Below are positions 30,446-39,390 of a DNA stretch of 52,023 bases, piece after piece. Numbering within the stretch: the first letter of the stretch is position 1; the number at the start of each line of letters is the position of its first letter. The stretch is from Alphaproteobacteria bacterium (GTDB lineage: Bacteria; Pseudomonadota; Alphaproteobacteria; Micropepsales; Micropepsaceae). Both the position numbers and the translations under genes were made by a program. The notes under the pieces are model-generated. The model made no database searches. It was given only the letters and a program-made list of their open reading frames with translations, and was not told the origin of the DNA. Location of the stretch: positions 1-52,023 of the forward strand of contig WGNJ01000025.1 of NCBI GenBank assembly GCA_016124635.1. The letters are read 5' to 3'.

Positions 30446-31314
30446 TGCACTATCGGTCCCAATCCCACGCGCGCCGCATCAATCGCGGAAAACCAACGGC
30501 CGTTCGGCACCAAGGCTTCGAGTTCATGCGCAAGCGTGTAAACAACCCAGCGGCCGCATGCCGGCGTGAGATCTGATTTCACTTCGATTTGCTGCCCAAA
30601 TCCAATTGACGGGTTGAACACAGTCCGAAGTGCAACACCCTTTGACGTGTACGACGGATAACCCAGCATGCCCGTCTCAGGCGAGATGAGCGGAACCGCA
30701 CCGCCGCGCGATTGGCCGCGGGGCCATATCGCAAGCGTTGTGTCGTCAATAATCCATTCAATTCCAGCGGCCTCCGCGCAAGCCAGCACCTGATTTCTCG
30801 GCGATCCGCTGAAGTACGCATTCGAAAGAACGACCGTCACGCCGCTATTCTGAAAACTTAGCCCCATCTTTGTTGCCAGCGACTGCATAACAACCGCCAC
30901 GCTTGCTGCGCCTTGGTAGCTTGATGGCGGCATATTCGACACGGCTTCGATCAGCCCCGTGTGCGCCTCCACGCGGAACGGCGCGTCCGGCGCGCCGCCA
31001 AAATCCGCCCATGCGTTTGTGATCGTGCCGACAAACACGGTCGCCATGCCGTTCGTGTCGTCACCGGCCTCAATCAGAATCGTGTTTCGCCGATAAAGGG
31101 TTGGCGCCATTCCCAATGTCGAAAGCTGGTTCATCATCTCCAGCTTCATTCCGTAAATCTGAAGCTGGGCAGTGCCCATTGACGGACCTCCAGCCTTCAC
31201 GACATTTGCAGAAATTCGCAAGCCAGAGAGTTTGACGGCGCTGCTACCGCTCTCGCCAAAAGAGCCGACGCCCAAAGAAAAGGTCACAGCTATTTTTCTG
31301 CGAAGAAACGACAT
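30442..31314 (-). CDS. Baseplate hub protein
   Basis: 290 residues, strand-rich. Features include LSGLRISANVVKAGGPSMGT, TVFVGTITNAWADFGGAPDA and QVLACAEAAGIEWIIDDTTLAIWPRG, typical of phage hub proteins related to gpD/gp44. It lies between the plug protein and the spike. It anchors the spike to the tube. Confidence 0.75.
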   Translation of the reverse strand: MSFLRRKIAVTFSLGVGSFGESGSSAVKLSGLRISANVVKAGGPSMGTAQLQIYGMKLEMMNQLSTLGMAPTLYRRNTILIEAGDDTNGMATVFVGTITNAWADFGGAPDAPFRVEAHTGLIEAVSNMPPSSYQGAASVAVVMQSLATKMGLSFQNSGVTVVLSNAYFSGSPRNQVLACAEAAGIEWIIDDTTLAIWPRGQSRGGAVPLISPETGMLGYPSYTSKGVALRTVFNPSIGFGQQIEVKSDLTPACGRWVVYTLAHELEALVPNGRWFSAIDAARVGLGPIVQ

Positions 31315-31623
31315 TCAGGCACCTTGGATTTCGGACGGCTCCAGATAAATCAGAAGGTAGCGCGTACCAAGCCCGGTGTAATAGGGATCGGTCTCGCCTT
31401 GCGTGTCCAAAAACATGAAGTCTCCGCTGAAGCCCAAATAGGCAGAGCGCACAATGCGGTTCAAATTCTCACAAATCACGCCGCCGATTATCAGCGAATT
31501 GTTGACGTACAAATCGCAATAGAGGCCCGTCGTTCTTTGGGAAAGGTTGATCTGGCACGTCTGATTGCTCAGCGAGATCGTGAGCGTTTGCGCAGCAACC
31601 GAGTCGGTCGGAACCTCTACCAT
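31315..31623 (-). CDS. Baseplate plug-like protein (DUF6983 type)
   Basis: 102 residues with repeated short strands (LSNQTCQINLSQRTTGLYCD, then VNNSLIIGGVICENLN) and the end GTRYLLIYLEPSEIQGA, the pattern of phage baseplate plug proteins. GTG or ATG 31623 overlaps the upstream gene by seven bases. It closes the tube below the hub. Confidence 0.65.
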   Translation of the reverse strand: MVEVPTDSVAAQTLTISLSNQTCQINLSQRTTGLYCDLYVNNSLIIGGVICENLNRIVRSAYLGFSGDFMFLDTQGETDPYYTGLGTRYLLIYLEPSEIQGA

Positions 31624-32255
31624 CCGCCATCGCCTGTATTGATGATATCCGAAACGGAACGGCGGTTACCGTCTGAAACTACGACAGGCTGTACCGTTCC
31701 GTTGTTCTTCGTCTTTGCCCCCGCGGGCGACTTCGTGTCAACAAAGGCCGCTTCGCCGGTCTCACGAATTTCAACAAACGGCAAGTCAGCCACGATCCGC
31801 CCAGCGCCCTCTTGCGCGGTGCGGCGGTAATCCAAACGGCGCACGTTCACCGATGGATACGTTTTCTCGGGAGACAAGATCGCGAGCAAATCCATTGACG
31901 CAGTGATCTTGTCCAGCGCCTGAATGAACGCGGCCCGATCCTGCGGGCTTCCACTCTTCGAAACGCGCAAGGTTATGTCGAAAGGTGAATTCACCTTATC
32001 ATAGCTTTCGAAGCCGCCGCGCTCTATCGGGTAATCGGCGATGATGTACTCCTGCCCGAAGTCGAGCGAGATTATGCTGTCCACTTCGAGGGCGAGCGCC
32101 CCATCCTTGTAGATTCCCCATTTCGGCTTGCCTGCTGAATTCTGGATGGCGGGCGAATCTGACTTCGCCAGCGTCGGGGATGCGCTTGAAGTGCCAGGTT
32201 GGCGGTTCACTGGCGGGACGCCCGGCACATTCGGAACGTTCGGATAGACGGCCAT
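31617..32255 (-). CDS. Tail/baseplate protein between tape measure and plug
   Basis: 212 residues. A Pro/Asn/Val N-terminus (NVPNVPGVPPVNRQPG) precedes a compact domain (LEVDSIISLDFGQEYIIADY, then FDITLRVSKSGSPQDRAAFI) resembling Dit/hub-adapter proteins that connect the tube to the baseplate. The name is based on position after the tape measure and on this fold pattern. Confidence 0.65.
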   Translation of the reverse strand: MAVYPNVPNVPGVPPVNRQPGTSSASPTLAKSDSPAIQNSAGKPKWGIYKDGALALEVDSIISLDFGQEYIIADYPIERGGFESYDKVNSPFDITLRVSKSGSPQDRAAFIQALDKITASMDLLAILSPEKTYPSVNVRRLDYRRTAQEGAGRIVADLPFVEIRETGEAAFVDTKSPAGAKTKNNGTVQPVVVSDGNRRSVSDIINTGDGGW

Positions 32256-32258
32256 GTC

Positions 32259-34133
32259 TTACGAAGCCCCGTAATTCGCATGCGTAGCGTTAAGATTTCG
32301 CTTCAATGCACCGTCAAGACTTTTTGCGATTCCGTTTGCATCCGTCGCGGCCGTGTTGACCACGATCTTGTCGATATGCACGTCTCCCTTCCCCGCCACG
32401 TTCTGCGGCCGGGCGGCCACTCCGATGCCGGCAGGGATTTTTGCTGAAAGCGTCTGGGCGATCTGAGATCTCCGCAACATCTCGCCCTGCCGGTCGGCCG
32501 GGCGCTCATACAAGCTGGAAATTATCGACGCCGCGTCGGCCGCATTGCGCGAGCTTGCAAGCGCGGCACCTGCGGCCTTCTCATTCCCATATCGGAGCTC
32601 GTAGTTGATGAAGCGCAATTGTTCATCGCGCGTGGAGCTCCGAATATCGTGGCCCGCCCATTGGCGGAAGTTCGCCTGCCGATCTCTATGCCACTGTGCA
32701 ATGCCATACGCCTGTCCATTGTCGCCAACTGCCGTGTGCCCCTGACCGCCGCTCTCGCGCTGGATGTTCGCCGCAATGCCTATTGCCTGATCGCGCGTCC
32801 AGCCGAGCTTCATCAGCGTGTTGACATCGCTCTCCGCATAGTTCGCCCCGCGCGCGCGGAGATTGACCGGCGTGCTACTCGTCGTCACCAAGGCAGGCCC
32901 GGCACGCTTCCGGCCGGGGAGATTTTCAGACCATTTTTTCCGGTAGGCGTTGTCCACGTCGTCCCCCATGCCATTCCAGAGGCCGGACCACCACGCGGCG
33001 ATATCGTTCCAATGCTTGTAGAGGTAATAGCCCGCCACCCCAATCGCGGCGATAGCGGTCAAAATCCAGCCGACGGGGGTAGCCTCAATAGCGGCGCCAA
33101 CGGCCAGAAACGCGGCGGAGAGGGCCGGGAGGGCCGTTTCGGTCAAGACGGCCATACCAAGGGCCATCTCAGACAGCCCCCCCAGAAGGGGCGCCACGGT
33201 CCCCAGCAGCGCCAGCACGCCGCGGACGGCGCTAACGCCCATCGCGGCACTCAGGGCCAAGGCGACCGTCGTTAGGGCCACAAAGGCCGCCTCCACAAGC
33301 GGGGCGTTATCCTGCGCCCATTCGGCCAACCCCTCCAGAAGGCCAATTATGCGCTCCAGCACGGGCGCCAAGCGGGTTAGGAGCTCTTCGCCGATGCTGT
33401 TTGCCGTCTGGAGAAGCTTTGTCCATGTCGCCTGAAGGTGCAGTGCCGCTTCAGCGTTCCTCTGCGTAGTAGCGGCATTCTTTTCTTGTTCGGCCAACAT
33501 GGCCTTGACCGCATCGCGCCCCTTGAGCAGCAAATTCACCGTTCCGGGGTCAAGCCCGATTGCCTGGCCGAAGGTTGCCGCGCGCGCCGGGTCCATCGTC
33601 TGAAATTTGTCCGACAGATCGAGGAGGATATCCCCGATGTCGCGCATCTTGCCCGTGTTCACGTCTGAAATGTTCACACCAAGCGAGCGGAACCATGGAA
33701 TTACCGATGACTCGCCCGTTACGGCGAACATCTGAAATTCCCGAACAAGGTTGCTCATTGACTGCGTAGTTGAGTCGAGAGACCCGCCAACCGTTTCCGA
33801 AGCGCGCCCCCAACTCGCGAAGTCGCTCACCGATTGCTTTGTGATGTAGGAAAGGCGCGCAAGGTTCGCGTTCGATCGTACTGTGTCGCTGATGAACTCC
33901 TTAAAGCCGCGTCCCGCGGTGAAGACGGCAAAAAGCGCGAGAACCTCATTGCGCACTTGCGAATAGAACCGCGCGGCCTGCTTCCCGCGCTCCTCCATCG
34001 CCTTCGCAGTGCTCTCCGCATCTTTTTTCGTCTGGAGAAGTTCGGCGCCCGCTTGCTTGCGCCCCTTCGCGATGCCGGAAGGATCAATGCCGAGCTCGAT
34101 GATGAGCGCATCAATTATGGTTGGACCGGGCAT
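32259..34133 (-). CDS. Tape measure protein with tail-lysozyme domain
   Basis: 624 residues that set tail length and span its lumen. The N-terminal part (IIDALIIELGIDPSGIAKGR) is typical; helices with hydrophobic stretches occur at about 280-370 (AFVALTTVALALSAAMGVSA, TPVGWILTAIAAIGVAGYYL). Residues 430-545 (LMKLGWTRDQAIGIAANIQR, ESGGQGHTAVGDNGQAYGIAQWHRD split as ESGG…AYGIAQW) are a phage-tail lysozyme with catalytic Glu in RESGG. The enzyme probably helps DNA cross the cell wall. The ATG follows the long chaperone stop by one base. Confidence 0.9.
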   Translation of the reverse strand: MPGPTIIDALIIELGIDPSGIAKGRKQAGAELLQTKKDAESTAKAMEERGKQAARFYSQVRNEVLALFAVFTAGRGFKEFISDTVRSNANLARLSYITKQSVSDFASWGRASETVGGSLDSTTQSMSNLVREFQMFAVTGESSVIPWFRSLGVNISDVNTGKMRDIGDILLDLSDKFQTMDPARAATFGQAIGLDPGTVNLLLKGRDAVKAMLAEQEKNAATTQRNAEAALHLQATWTKLLQTANSIGEELLTRLAPVLERIIGLLEGLAEWAQDNAPLVEAAFVALTTVALALSAAMGVSAVRGVLALLGTVAPLLGGLSEMALGMAVLTETALPALSAAFLAVGAAIEATPVGWILTAIAAIGVAGYYLYKHWNDIAAWWSGLWNGMGDDVDNAYRKKWSENLPGRKRAGPALVTTSSTPVNLRARGANYAESDVNTLMKLGWTRDQAIGIAANIQRESGGQGHTAVGDNGQAYGIAQWHRDRQANFRQWAGHDIRSSTRDEQLRFINYELRYGNEKAAGAALASSRNAADAASIISSLYERPADRQGEMLRRSQIAQTLSAKIPAGIGVAARPQNVAGKGDVHIDKIVVNTAATDANGIAKSLDGALKRNLNATHANYGAS

Positions 34134-34134
34134 G

Positions 34135-34742
34135 TCAGGCCTCGTGCGCTTTGTTTATCAGGTAACGATTGCACGCATCGACCCTCAAAATTTCGATAAG
34201 CGCATACAAGTCACCGACGCTTAGAACTGTGTCGAGCTCCACCAATGTTGCAAGGCCAGCCGAAACAACCGCGCCGATACGCGGGTTTACGTTTGGGTAT
34301 TCTTGGAGCCCAGCGACCTGATCGCCGACAACACCTTCGAAGTGTCGTCGGCTACGGAAAAACCCGTGAGGAGTTCGAACACCTGTCCCTTCAGTATGAG
34401 ACGGGTTGTCACTTCCTCAATGTCTTCTTCGATCAACGGCCGTGCCAAGTCGGGCTTCGCCTCGCCCGACGGAAGGGCCATAACGCATGACATGAGCTCA
34501 TTCACCAGTTGAACGATCTCGGCCGAGTTCACGCGCATCACAGCCTGAAGCCCGAGCGCTGCGACGCCTGCCACGCCAGAGCCCATAACGCCTTCTGGCA
34601 ACTGGACGCCGGACTGTGCCACCGCCATGAGCGCACGCATTCCCCATTCTTCGGTAACCGATGCCGGCCATTCGATCAGAAGAAACGTTTTGTCTTTGTC
34701 GCGGTTTTCGGCGGTTACCTTGAAAACTTTGGTCTTGCGCAT
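34135..34742 (-). CDS. Tail assembly chaperone, long frameshifted form (GT-like)
   Basis: The short frame reads to base 34359; after a -1 slip on GGGTTTT (34365-34359) the ribosome reads 74 further residues (FRSRRHFEGVVGDQVAGLQ … YLINKAHEA) to a TGA at 34137-34135, one base before the tape-measure ATG. There are no stops in this frame from the slip site on. Total 202 residues. In lambda-like and myophage systems, G and GT wrap the tape measure during tube assembly. Here the evidence is the open -1 frame, correct heptamer phase and position. Confidence 0.8.
34287..34742 (-). CDS. Tail assembly chaperone, short form (G-like)
   Basis: 151 residues, starting MRKTKVFKVTAENRDKDKT with GAGGGGC upstream of ATG 34742. 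IEWPASVTEEWGMRALMAVA and LILKGQVFELLTGF are typical of contractile-tail chaperone G. It ends SKNTQT at TAA 34289-34287. It lies between tube and tape measure, as expected. Some ribosomes shift at 34359 to make the long form. Confidence 0.8.
   Translation of the reverse strand: MRKTKVFKVTAENRDKDKTFLLIEWPASVTEEWGMRALMAVAQSGVQLPEGVMGSGVAGVAALGLQAVMRVNSAEIVQLVNELMSCVMALPSGEAKPDLARPLIEEDIEEVTTRLILKGQVFELLTGFSVADDTSKVLSAIRSLGSKNTQT
34359..34365 (-). promoter_or_regulatory. Programmed -1 frameshift slippery heptamer
   Basis: On the minus strand GGGTTTT is in the proper phase (G-GGT-TTT), seven residues of known type for -1 slippage. Both tRNAs can re-pair with GGG and TTT. The shifted frame is open for 75 codons and ends beside the tape-measure start. 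Downstream stimulatory RNA structure was not evaluated. Confidence 0.75.
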
Positions 34743-34749
34743 TCGCCCC

Positions 34750-35184
34750 TCACAAGGTTGACGGATTGATCGACTCCCATGTGATCCCAAACTTCCGCGG
34801 CTGCAAGAGCTTCTTTGCATCCGGCAGCGGTGGGAAGCTGGTGAGAAAGCCCTTGTTCATCGCGTACTGCTTGCGAATTGCCGGGACCACGATGAGACCG
34901 ACGGCCGGGAAGAGCTCGGCCGCCGTGGTCTGAGAACGCCACCATGTATCGAAGATGTCATTGCTGATGGAATCGCCTTGCAGGGTGATGGACTGCTCGA
35001 CGGGCACATACACAAAGCCCGCGGACAATTTTCCATCCACGCCCATCTGCGCTTCGGCCGACGCCATCGCGTTTGTGGCAAATACATCGTCCGTCGCGAA
35101 GCCTTGAAGGCGAACGGGCGGGAAGAGGCCGGTAACTGCGAGCGTGAAAACGCAATTCGCGGCCGTTAGAGAAGTGATAGCCAT
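34750..35184 (-). CDS. Tail tube protein (DUF3277-like)
   Basis: 144 residues with AANCVFTLAVTGLFPPVRLQ, GFATDDVFATNAMASAEAQM and SITLQGDSISNDIFDTWWRS, the beta-sandwich pattern of tube proteins paired with DUF3383 sheaths. ATG 35184 has AAGGAGC upstream; a TTG at 35190 is less likely. It is 11 bases downstream of the sheath gene. It forms the DNA-conducting inner tube. Confidence 0.8.
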   Translation of the reverse strand: MAITSLTAANCVFTLAVTGLFPPVRLQGFATDDVFATNAMASAEAQMGVDGKLSAGFVYVPVEQSITLQGDSISNDIFDTWWRSQTTAAELFPAVGLIVVPAIRKQYAMNKGFLTSFPPLPDAKKLLQPRKFGITWESINPSTL

Positions 35185-35195
35185 CGCCAAGCTCC

Positions 35196-36698
35196 TTACT
35201 GGACCAGAATTGAAGTGAGGTCGATTTGCTGCACGGACTCACCGTCCATGTACCACAGCTTTGTCGGCGGCGAGCCGCGCTCCTGCCGCACGGTCGCGCT
35301 CGGGTTCGAAACCTGCAAGTACCAGCCGTCGGTTTCGAGAACGGCCGAAACATCGACACCGGCCGCGGCCGTGATTTGCGCCTTCTGAGAAGCAGAGAGC
35401 GTAACCCCGGTGCGGATCGTCCCGAAATTCAGCGCATCGTTGATGGGATCAAGGCACGCCGCCTTGATGAGTGCATAGCCGCCAGCATTGTACGGGATGG
35501 ATTTCTGCGTCGTGAGCAGCGTCATAAGCGAAAGCTGCAAAGCGTTGTTGAACTGGATCTGATTGATGTAGCTGTCGATCCACGCGAAATCGCCCGAGAT
35601 GCTTCCGGGATAGAAGAAGTTGAATTCGTCCGCCGCGGTCGCATACACGCCATAGAAATTGTAGCCGTTCGCGATGAGGTTTGCCGCGGCCGTAGCATCC
35701 GTTGCCGACGGGGTGAGGCCGGACTGCGAACGGAACGCGCTGGTTGTGCGGCCGTCTTGTTCGGCAAAGTCGATGGATGCCTGAATTGCACATCCGAACA
35801 CCGCCAAGCTGTAATCCGGCGATGAGATGACGGAAGTGCCCGAGTATTCGGCTTGGCTCACCAAATAACCCAAGCTTGCCGTTGCCGGCACAGTGATCGC
35901 AGGCGCCGTATCACTGTCCCACGCCATGTAGGCATAACGGTTGTTTTGGTTGCTGGTCCACTCTGCGAACGCCAGCTTGTTCACGGTGTCGTCATCGTCG
36001 GGATCGAACAGCGTGCAGAACGTCGCCCAATTCTGGGTCGTAAGAACGATGCCATCCATAAAGGTGCCAGGGTCGGTAGCGTCCGCGCCCTGCGAGATCA
36101 CGGCGCCGGTCGCGCTGGTGAGCTTCAAAGACGTGGCGAGCGCAGCGGTCGCAGCATAAGTGATCGTCGCTGCCGCGCCGGTTGCGGTTGTCGTAAAGAC
36201 AAAGGCCGATGCAACAGAGTCCCACGTCACGCCGAACGGCGGAGTTGTGAAGGCGGCTTCGATGATCGTTGCCGCGTTGGAAAAGCTTATTGCGGCCGAC
36301 AAGTCGATTGAAGCCGAAGTTTCGACATCGCCCCCCACGGTCAGAGAGATCGTGCCCGCGGCAAGAGCTTTGAGCTCGGTGAGCGTCATGGTCGCCAAAC
36401 TTCCGCCACGCAGCCATCCCGCGACATCATCCGCGTTGTACTGTGCAAACAGCACCGCGCCCGGCTTCAGGTTCGAATTGTCGAAGCCGTTGAAATAGAT
36501 TTGCGAAGCCGCGTATTCGTCCGAAGATGGCCCGAAGTACGAGGAAACATCCGCGGCCGTTGCAAAGCTGAGAACGGCGCCGATAGGCGGCCGATCCGAA
36601 GTCGTAAGCAACAGCCCCAGAATTTCCAGAGCAGAGCCGCCAGCGCTGAGCACGTTGGGCTGGACGTTCACGATCTGGCTTGCCGGAATAGTTGACAT
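35196..36698 (-). CDS. Contractile tail sheath protein (DUF3383)
   Basis: 500 residues. ASQIVNVQPNVLSAGGSALE, LSFATAADVSSYFGPSSDEY, NRYAYMAWDSDT and a C-terminal domain with NQIQFNNALQLSLMTLLTTQ are typical DUF3383 sheath features. Residues 85-210 hold an inserted Ala/Thr-rich domain of the kind found in larger sheaths. A strong GGAGG lies upstream. It proves the virion is a myovirus type. Confidence 0.9.
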   Translation of the reverse strand: MSTIPASQIVNVQPNVLSAGGSALEILGLLLTTSDRPPIGAVLSFATAADVSSYFGPSSDEYAASQIYFNGFDNSNLKPGAVLFAQYNADDVAGWLRGGSLATMTLTELKALAAGTISLTVGGDVETSASIDLSAAISFSNAATIIEAAFTTPPFGVTWDSVASAFVFTTTATGAAATITYAATAALATSLKLTSATGAVISQGADATDPGTFMDGIVLTTQNWATFCTLFDPDDDDTVNKLAFAEWTSNQNNRYAYMAWDSDTAPAITVPATASLGYLVSQAEYSGTSVISSPDYSLAVFGCAIQASIDFAEQDGRTTSAFRSQSGLTPSATDATAAANLIANGYNFYGVYATAADEFNFFYPGSISGDFAWIDSYINQIQFNNALQLSLMTLLTTQKSIPYNAGGYALIKAACLDPINDALNFGTIRTGVTLSASQKAQITAAAGVDVSAVLETDGWYLQVSNPSATVRQERGSPPTKLWYMDGESVQQIDLTSILVQ

Positions 36699-36711
36699 CG
36701 TTACTGCCTCC

Positions 36712-37449
36712 TTAAGAGATTGGGTAGGTAGCGCTCACACTGATCGGTTCGACATCGAGCTCATCCGCGAATTGCTGCGGCACGCTCACCTGCGGGTTCA
36801 CTTGCAAATACGTCATTACCGCCCATCGGCGCTGCACTTGCTTGTTTTCGTCCTCGAACGTCGCCTCTATCGGATCGTCTGAATAGAGAGGGACAACGCT
36901 TGGATTCACCGCTTCGAATTGCTCAATAGCATATTCGTCGCGCATCAACGTTGAAATTATTTGGGCAACGTCCCCGGACGTGTCCCCGTAAACATCAATC
37001 TGGACTGGAAATTCGGTGTGCTGAACAATCGCCATTGCACCCGCGGCCATCTTCTCCGAAGCGATCTCCAGAGAATTGTTGACCGAATAGATGCCGACGC
37101 CGCCCGGCGTGCCAGATACAAAGGCGGTAATCTGTGTTCCGGCCGGGATGCCCAGCCCGAACAATTCTCGGCCGACCACAATCACGCCGTCGAGAATTTC
37201 CGTTACCGTCAAAACCTTCCCCGATATATGCCCGGTGAAAGAGACATCGGCAGACGTGTCTTCATTTGTCGAAAGCCGCGTGCGGCGCCCCGGCTGCATG
37301 ACAATCTGGAGCGCGTTTGCGGGCTGCGGAACGCGGTTCTCCTGCCCCTGCACAACAACGGTTGCCGAGGGCAACATGATTAGAAGAACAGACCGCAATG
37401 CGGTGAAGATCGCATCTTCGGTCACATCTAACGTTGCGGGCAGAGACAT
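36712..37449 (-). CDS. Neck/tail terminator-like protein with inserted beta domain
   Basis: 245 residues. The two flanks (LDVTEDAIFTALRSVLLIML … VVVQGQENRV, and FPVQIDVYGDTSGDVAQIIS … YLQVNPQVSVPQQFAD) form one domain matching phage neck or tail-terminator proteins. Residues 70-137 interrupt it with the shared beta domain (FTGHISGKVLTV, VSGTPGGVGIYSVNNS). The protein caps the tail tube where it meets the head connector. Confidence 0.75.
   Translation of the reverse strand: MSLPATLDVTEDAIFTALRSVLLIMLPSATVVVQGQENRVPQPANALQIVMQPGRRTRLSTNEDTSADVSFTGHISGKVLTVTEILDGVIVVGRELFGLGIPAGTQITAFVSGTPGGVGIYSVNNSLEIASEKMAAGAMAIVQHTEFPVQIDVYGDTSGDVAQIISTLMRDEYAIEQFEAVNPSVVPLYSDDPIEATFEDENKQVQRRWAVMTYLQVNPQVSVPQQFADELDVEPISVSATYPIS
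37039..37242 (-). repeat. Copy 2 of the shared virion beta domain (in neck protein)
   Basis: Encodes FTGHISGKVLTVTEILDG, VGRELFGLGIPAGTQITAF and SGTPGGVGIYSVNNSLEIAS. It splits the host protein into two parts that belong together, so it looks inserted. Confidence 0.75.
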
Positions 37450-37458
37450 CGGCCGAGC

Positions 37459-37827
37459 TCACACCTGAAGCGTCAAAACAACGGCGCACCAATCCGGCCA
37501 TTGTTCCAAAACGGTTGTCACGAGCCAGCGCGTCCCATCCGGCCGCGTGATTAAATCGCCGCCCTTCGATGCGCCGCGGATGATCGCGTCGATTTCGCCG
37601 TAGAAATACGCTTTGCAAAGCGTGCCTTGCAGGTTCAAGCCTTCGATCTGGCGCAAATCTTTTGTCGAAAGCGGCTGCACTTGTGCGGAAAGATCAACCG
37701 GGTCTGCGTATTGCGGAACCTGCTTTCCGGTCGGCGCTATTGTGTACCCGGTGCTTTGAACCCATGACACCGTTTCAGGCGGATTCACCGCACTGATCGC
37801 ACCTGAAACGGCATCATGCAGGTTCAT
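37459..37827 (-). CDS. Head-tail junction protein (hypothetical, 122 aa)
   Basis: Starts MNLHDAVSGAISAVNPPETV. The beta-rich body (QVQPLSTKDLRQIEGLNLQG, then LITRPDGTRWLVTTVLEQWP) resembles head-tail joining proteins that lie beside the neck gene in myophages. The start overlaps the preceding stop (TAATG). Name by context. Confidence 0.6.
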   Translation of the reverse strand: MNLHDAVSGAISAVNPPETVSWVQSTGYTIAPTGKQVPQYADPVDLSAQVQPLSTKDLRQIEGLNLQGTLCKAYFYGEIDAIIRGASKGGDLITRPDGTRWLVTTVLEQWPDWCAVVLTLQV

Positions 37828-38036
37828 TACTCGGACGCCTTGTTCTCTTGCGACTGGTCCGCCGCGGCCGCGGGCTCCGGCTGGTCCATTGCTTCGATCA
37901 ACCGCTTCAGCATCGAAGCGCCGCCCTCAATGTGATGAAGCTGTCGCTTTCCGATTTCCAGAGATTTCCGCGTGTCTTCAGCGGCCCTTTCCATGTCGGC
38001 AAGCTGCGCCTTCAACATTTCCTTCGTGAGGATCAT
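37827..38036 (-). CDS. Small coiled-coil protein (69 aa)
   Basis: Starts MILTKEMLKAQLADMERAAE; one long amphipathic helix with heptad spacing, then an Ala/Gln/Glu tail. Such small helical genes are common between connector and neck genes. The stop shares bases with the next start. Function unknown. Confidence 0.6.
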   Translation of the reverse strand: MILTKEMLKAQLADMERAAEDTRKSLEIGKRQLHHIEGGASMLKRLIEAMDQPEPAAAADQSQENKASE

Positions 38037-38049
38037 CTCATCTCCCCAC

Positions 38050-38835
38050 TTATGCCGGCGCGGTGCTGTAGAGGTTGATGTACCGTGTGGCGCCGTTCAC
38101 GACTACCGTGATGTATCCGGCCGCCGTGGATGCGGAAAGCGTCTCCGCCGCCATGCCGGAAACATTCGCCAGATTGAAAAGCGCGCCAACCGCATCGCCG
38201 CCATCCAGATAGATTGCCTGGCCCACAGTCGCGCCGCCGCTGTTTGTCATGTAGAGGAATTCGAGCTCGCCCGTGCCCGGCGCATCGGCAAGAGCGATAT
38301 CCAGCCACCCGGCCGCCAGATGATCCACCGAAGTCCACGTGCCGCCATCGGCAATTCCCGCATAGGCGGCCGCATGCAAGCCGGTGCCATCCACTTCGCC
38401 GCCGCTTCCGGCAAGGATCATTGCCGCAATGCCAAGCAGGTTCGAAGCTTCGCCAATGGTGTTGCCATCGGCCACCTGCGCCGTGCCAGACAATGCGACT
38501 ACGCCACCGCCGTCAACGCCATCTGCATTGAAATCGACCGTCGCTTTCAGCGCGTTGTGAACCGCATCGGTGCCGGTAAACGCCGTTTGCACCTGCACGC
38601 CAAAGAGATCGTCCGTTGGCTGGTAGGTGAACTTCGTTTGGCCGTTCACATCGAGAAGGCTGTCCGTTTCGTTCCATTGCAGATAGCGCACAAGGCCATC
38701 CACGCCGTTCGATGTGCCGGGCAGGTTGAGAGCAACCGGCGTGGCGGCACTCGTGAGGAGCGCCATGATGAACGCGCCATCGACCTTGATGTTGCCGCGG
38801 TCCACGTCCCAGAAATTGTAGGTGTTGATAGCCAT
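38050..38835 (-). CDS. Putative virion structural protein (261 aa)
   Basis: Starts MAINTYNFWDVDRGNIKVDG and is beta-rich with many Gly, Ala and Thr residues (VQVQTAFTGTDAVHNALKAT, GIADGGTWTSVDHLAAGWLD, YLDGGDAVGALFNLANVSG). No Cys or His cluster. It lies between the tail-completion and neck genes, where tail or head decoration genes occur. The family is not recognised. Confidence 0.6.
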   Translation of the reverse strand: MAINTYNFWDVDRGNIKVDGAFIMALLTSAATPVALNLPGTSNGVDGLVRYLQWNETDSLLDVNGQTKFTYQPTDDLFGVQVQTAFTGTDAVHNALKATVDFNADGVDGGGVVALSGTAQVADGNTIGEASNLLGIAAMILAGSGGEVDGTGLHAAAYAGIADGGTWTSVDHLAAGWLDIALADAPGTGELEFLYMTNSGGATVGQAIYLDGGDAVGALFNLANVSGMAAETLSASTAAGYITVVVNGATRYINLYSTAPA

Positions 38836-38862
38836 CTCCGTTCTCCTTCAGAACCGCGCCTG

Positions 38863-39390
38863 TCACTTCACTTCGCTTGCGACGCTTCCAAGCATGAACC
38901 CTGTGTCAACCAGAGGCTTTGTCGAAGCCCCGTAATTCGTCTTCCCAGCCGCCACGCGGCGCGCTGCTTCGCCCACCGTTCGCCTTGTTACCATCAACTT
39001 CTGATCGTGGGAACGCATGCCGCGCAACATCACCGTTATTGGGCTGAGCGGCGGCGAATAGGTGTCGATGATCGACTGCCGAAGCTGCCCGGCGATCCCT
39101 TCGCCGAGAATTTCCAACGCGATCTTCGCGTCATAGTCATGGGCTGGGAGGAGCGCTGCGAGCGCCGGTCCCCATTCGTCCTGTTTGTCTTTCACCATGT
39201 TGGTGAAAAACGGGCGCCGCGGAATGGTCCGCGTACCGAAATTCTGGAGCGCCGCCACCATCGCAACTGACGTACCATCGGGATATCGCGCGCCTTCGAG
39301 AAAGCCCACGCGAAGCGTTCCCGGCCGACTAAGCTTTGCGGCCAAATCGGCAAGAACCTTGTTCGCCTTTTCGCCGCCCTTAACCTTCAT
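38863..39390 (-). CDS. Tail completion/virion morphogenesis-like protein
   Basis: 175 residues from ATG 39390 (GGGGATCTCC upstream). VGFLEGARYPDGTSVAMVAA, QNFGTRTIPRRPFFTNMVKD and GQLRQSIIDTYSPPLSPITV fit the HK97 gp10 / phage virion morphogenesis family that completes tail-head joining. The C-terminal NYGASTKPLVDTGFMLGSV is also typical of that family. Confidence 0.75.
   Translation of the reverse strand: MKVKGGEKANKVLADLAAKLSRPGTLRVGFLEGARYPDGTSVAMVAALQNFGTRTIPRRPFFTNMVKDKQDEWGPALAALLPAHDYDAKIALEILGEGIAGQLRQSIIDTYSPPLSPITVMLRGMRSHDQKLMVTRRTVGEAARRVAAGKTNYGASTKPLVDTGFMLGSVASEVK

Noticed and set aside
34290..34300. CCCAAAC near the end of the short chaperone as the slip site
   Set aside because: The codon phase is wrong for a -1 slip (CC-CAA-AC); GGGTTTT at 34359-34365 has the right phase.
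37972..39270. A 432-codon plus-strand frame across three head-tail genes
   Set aside because: Antisense to three overlapping minus-strand genes with recognisable structural patterns; composition is rich in Arg, His and Cys.
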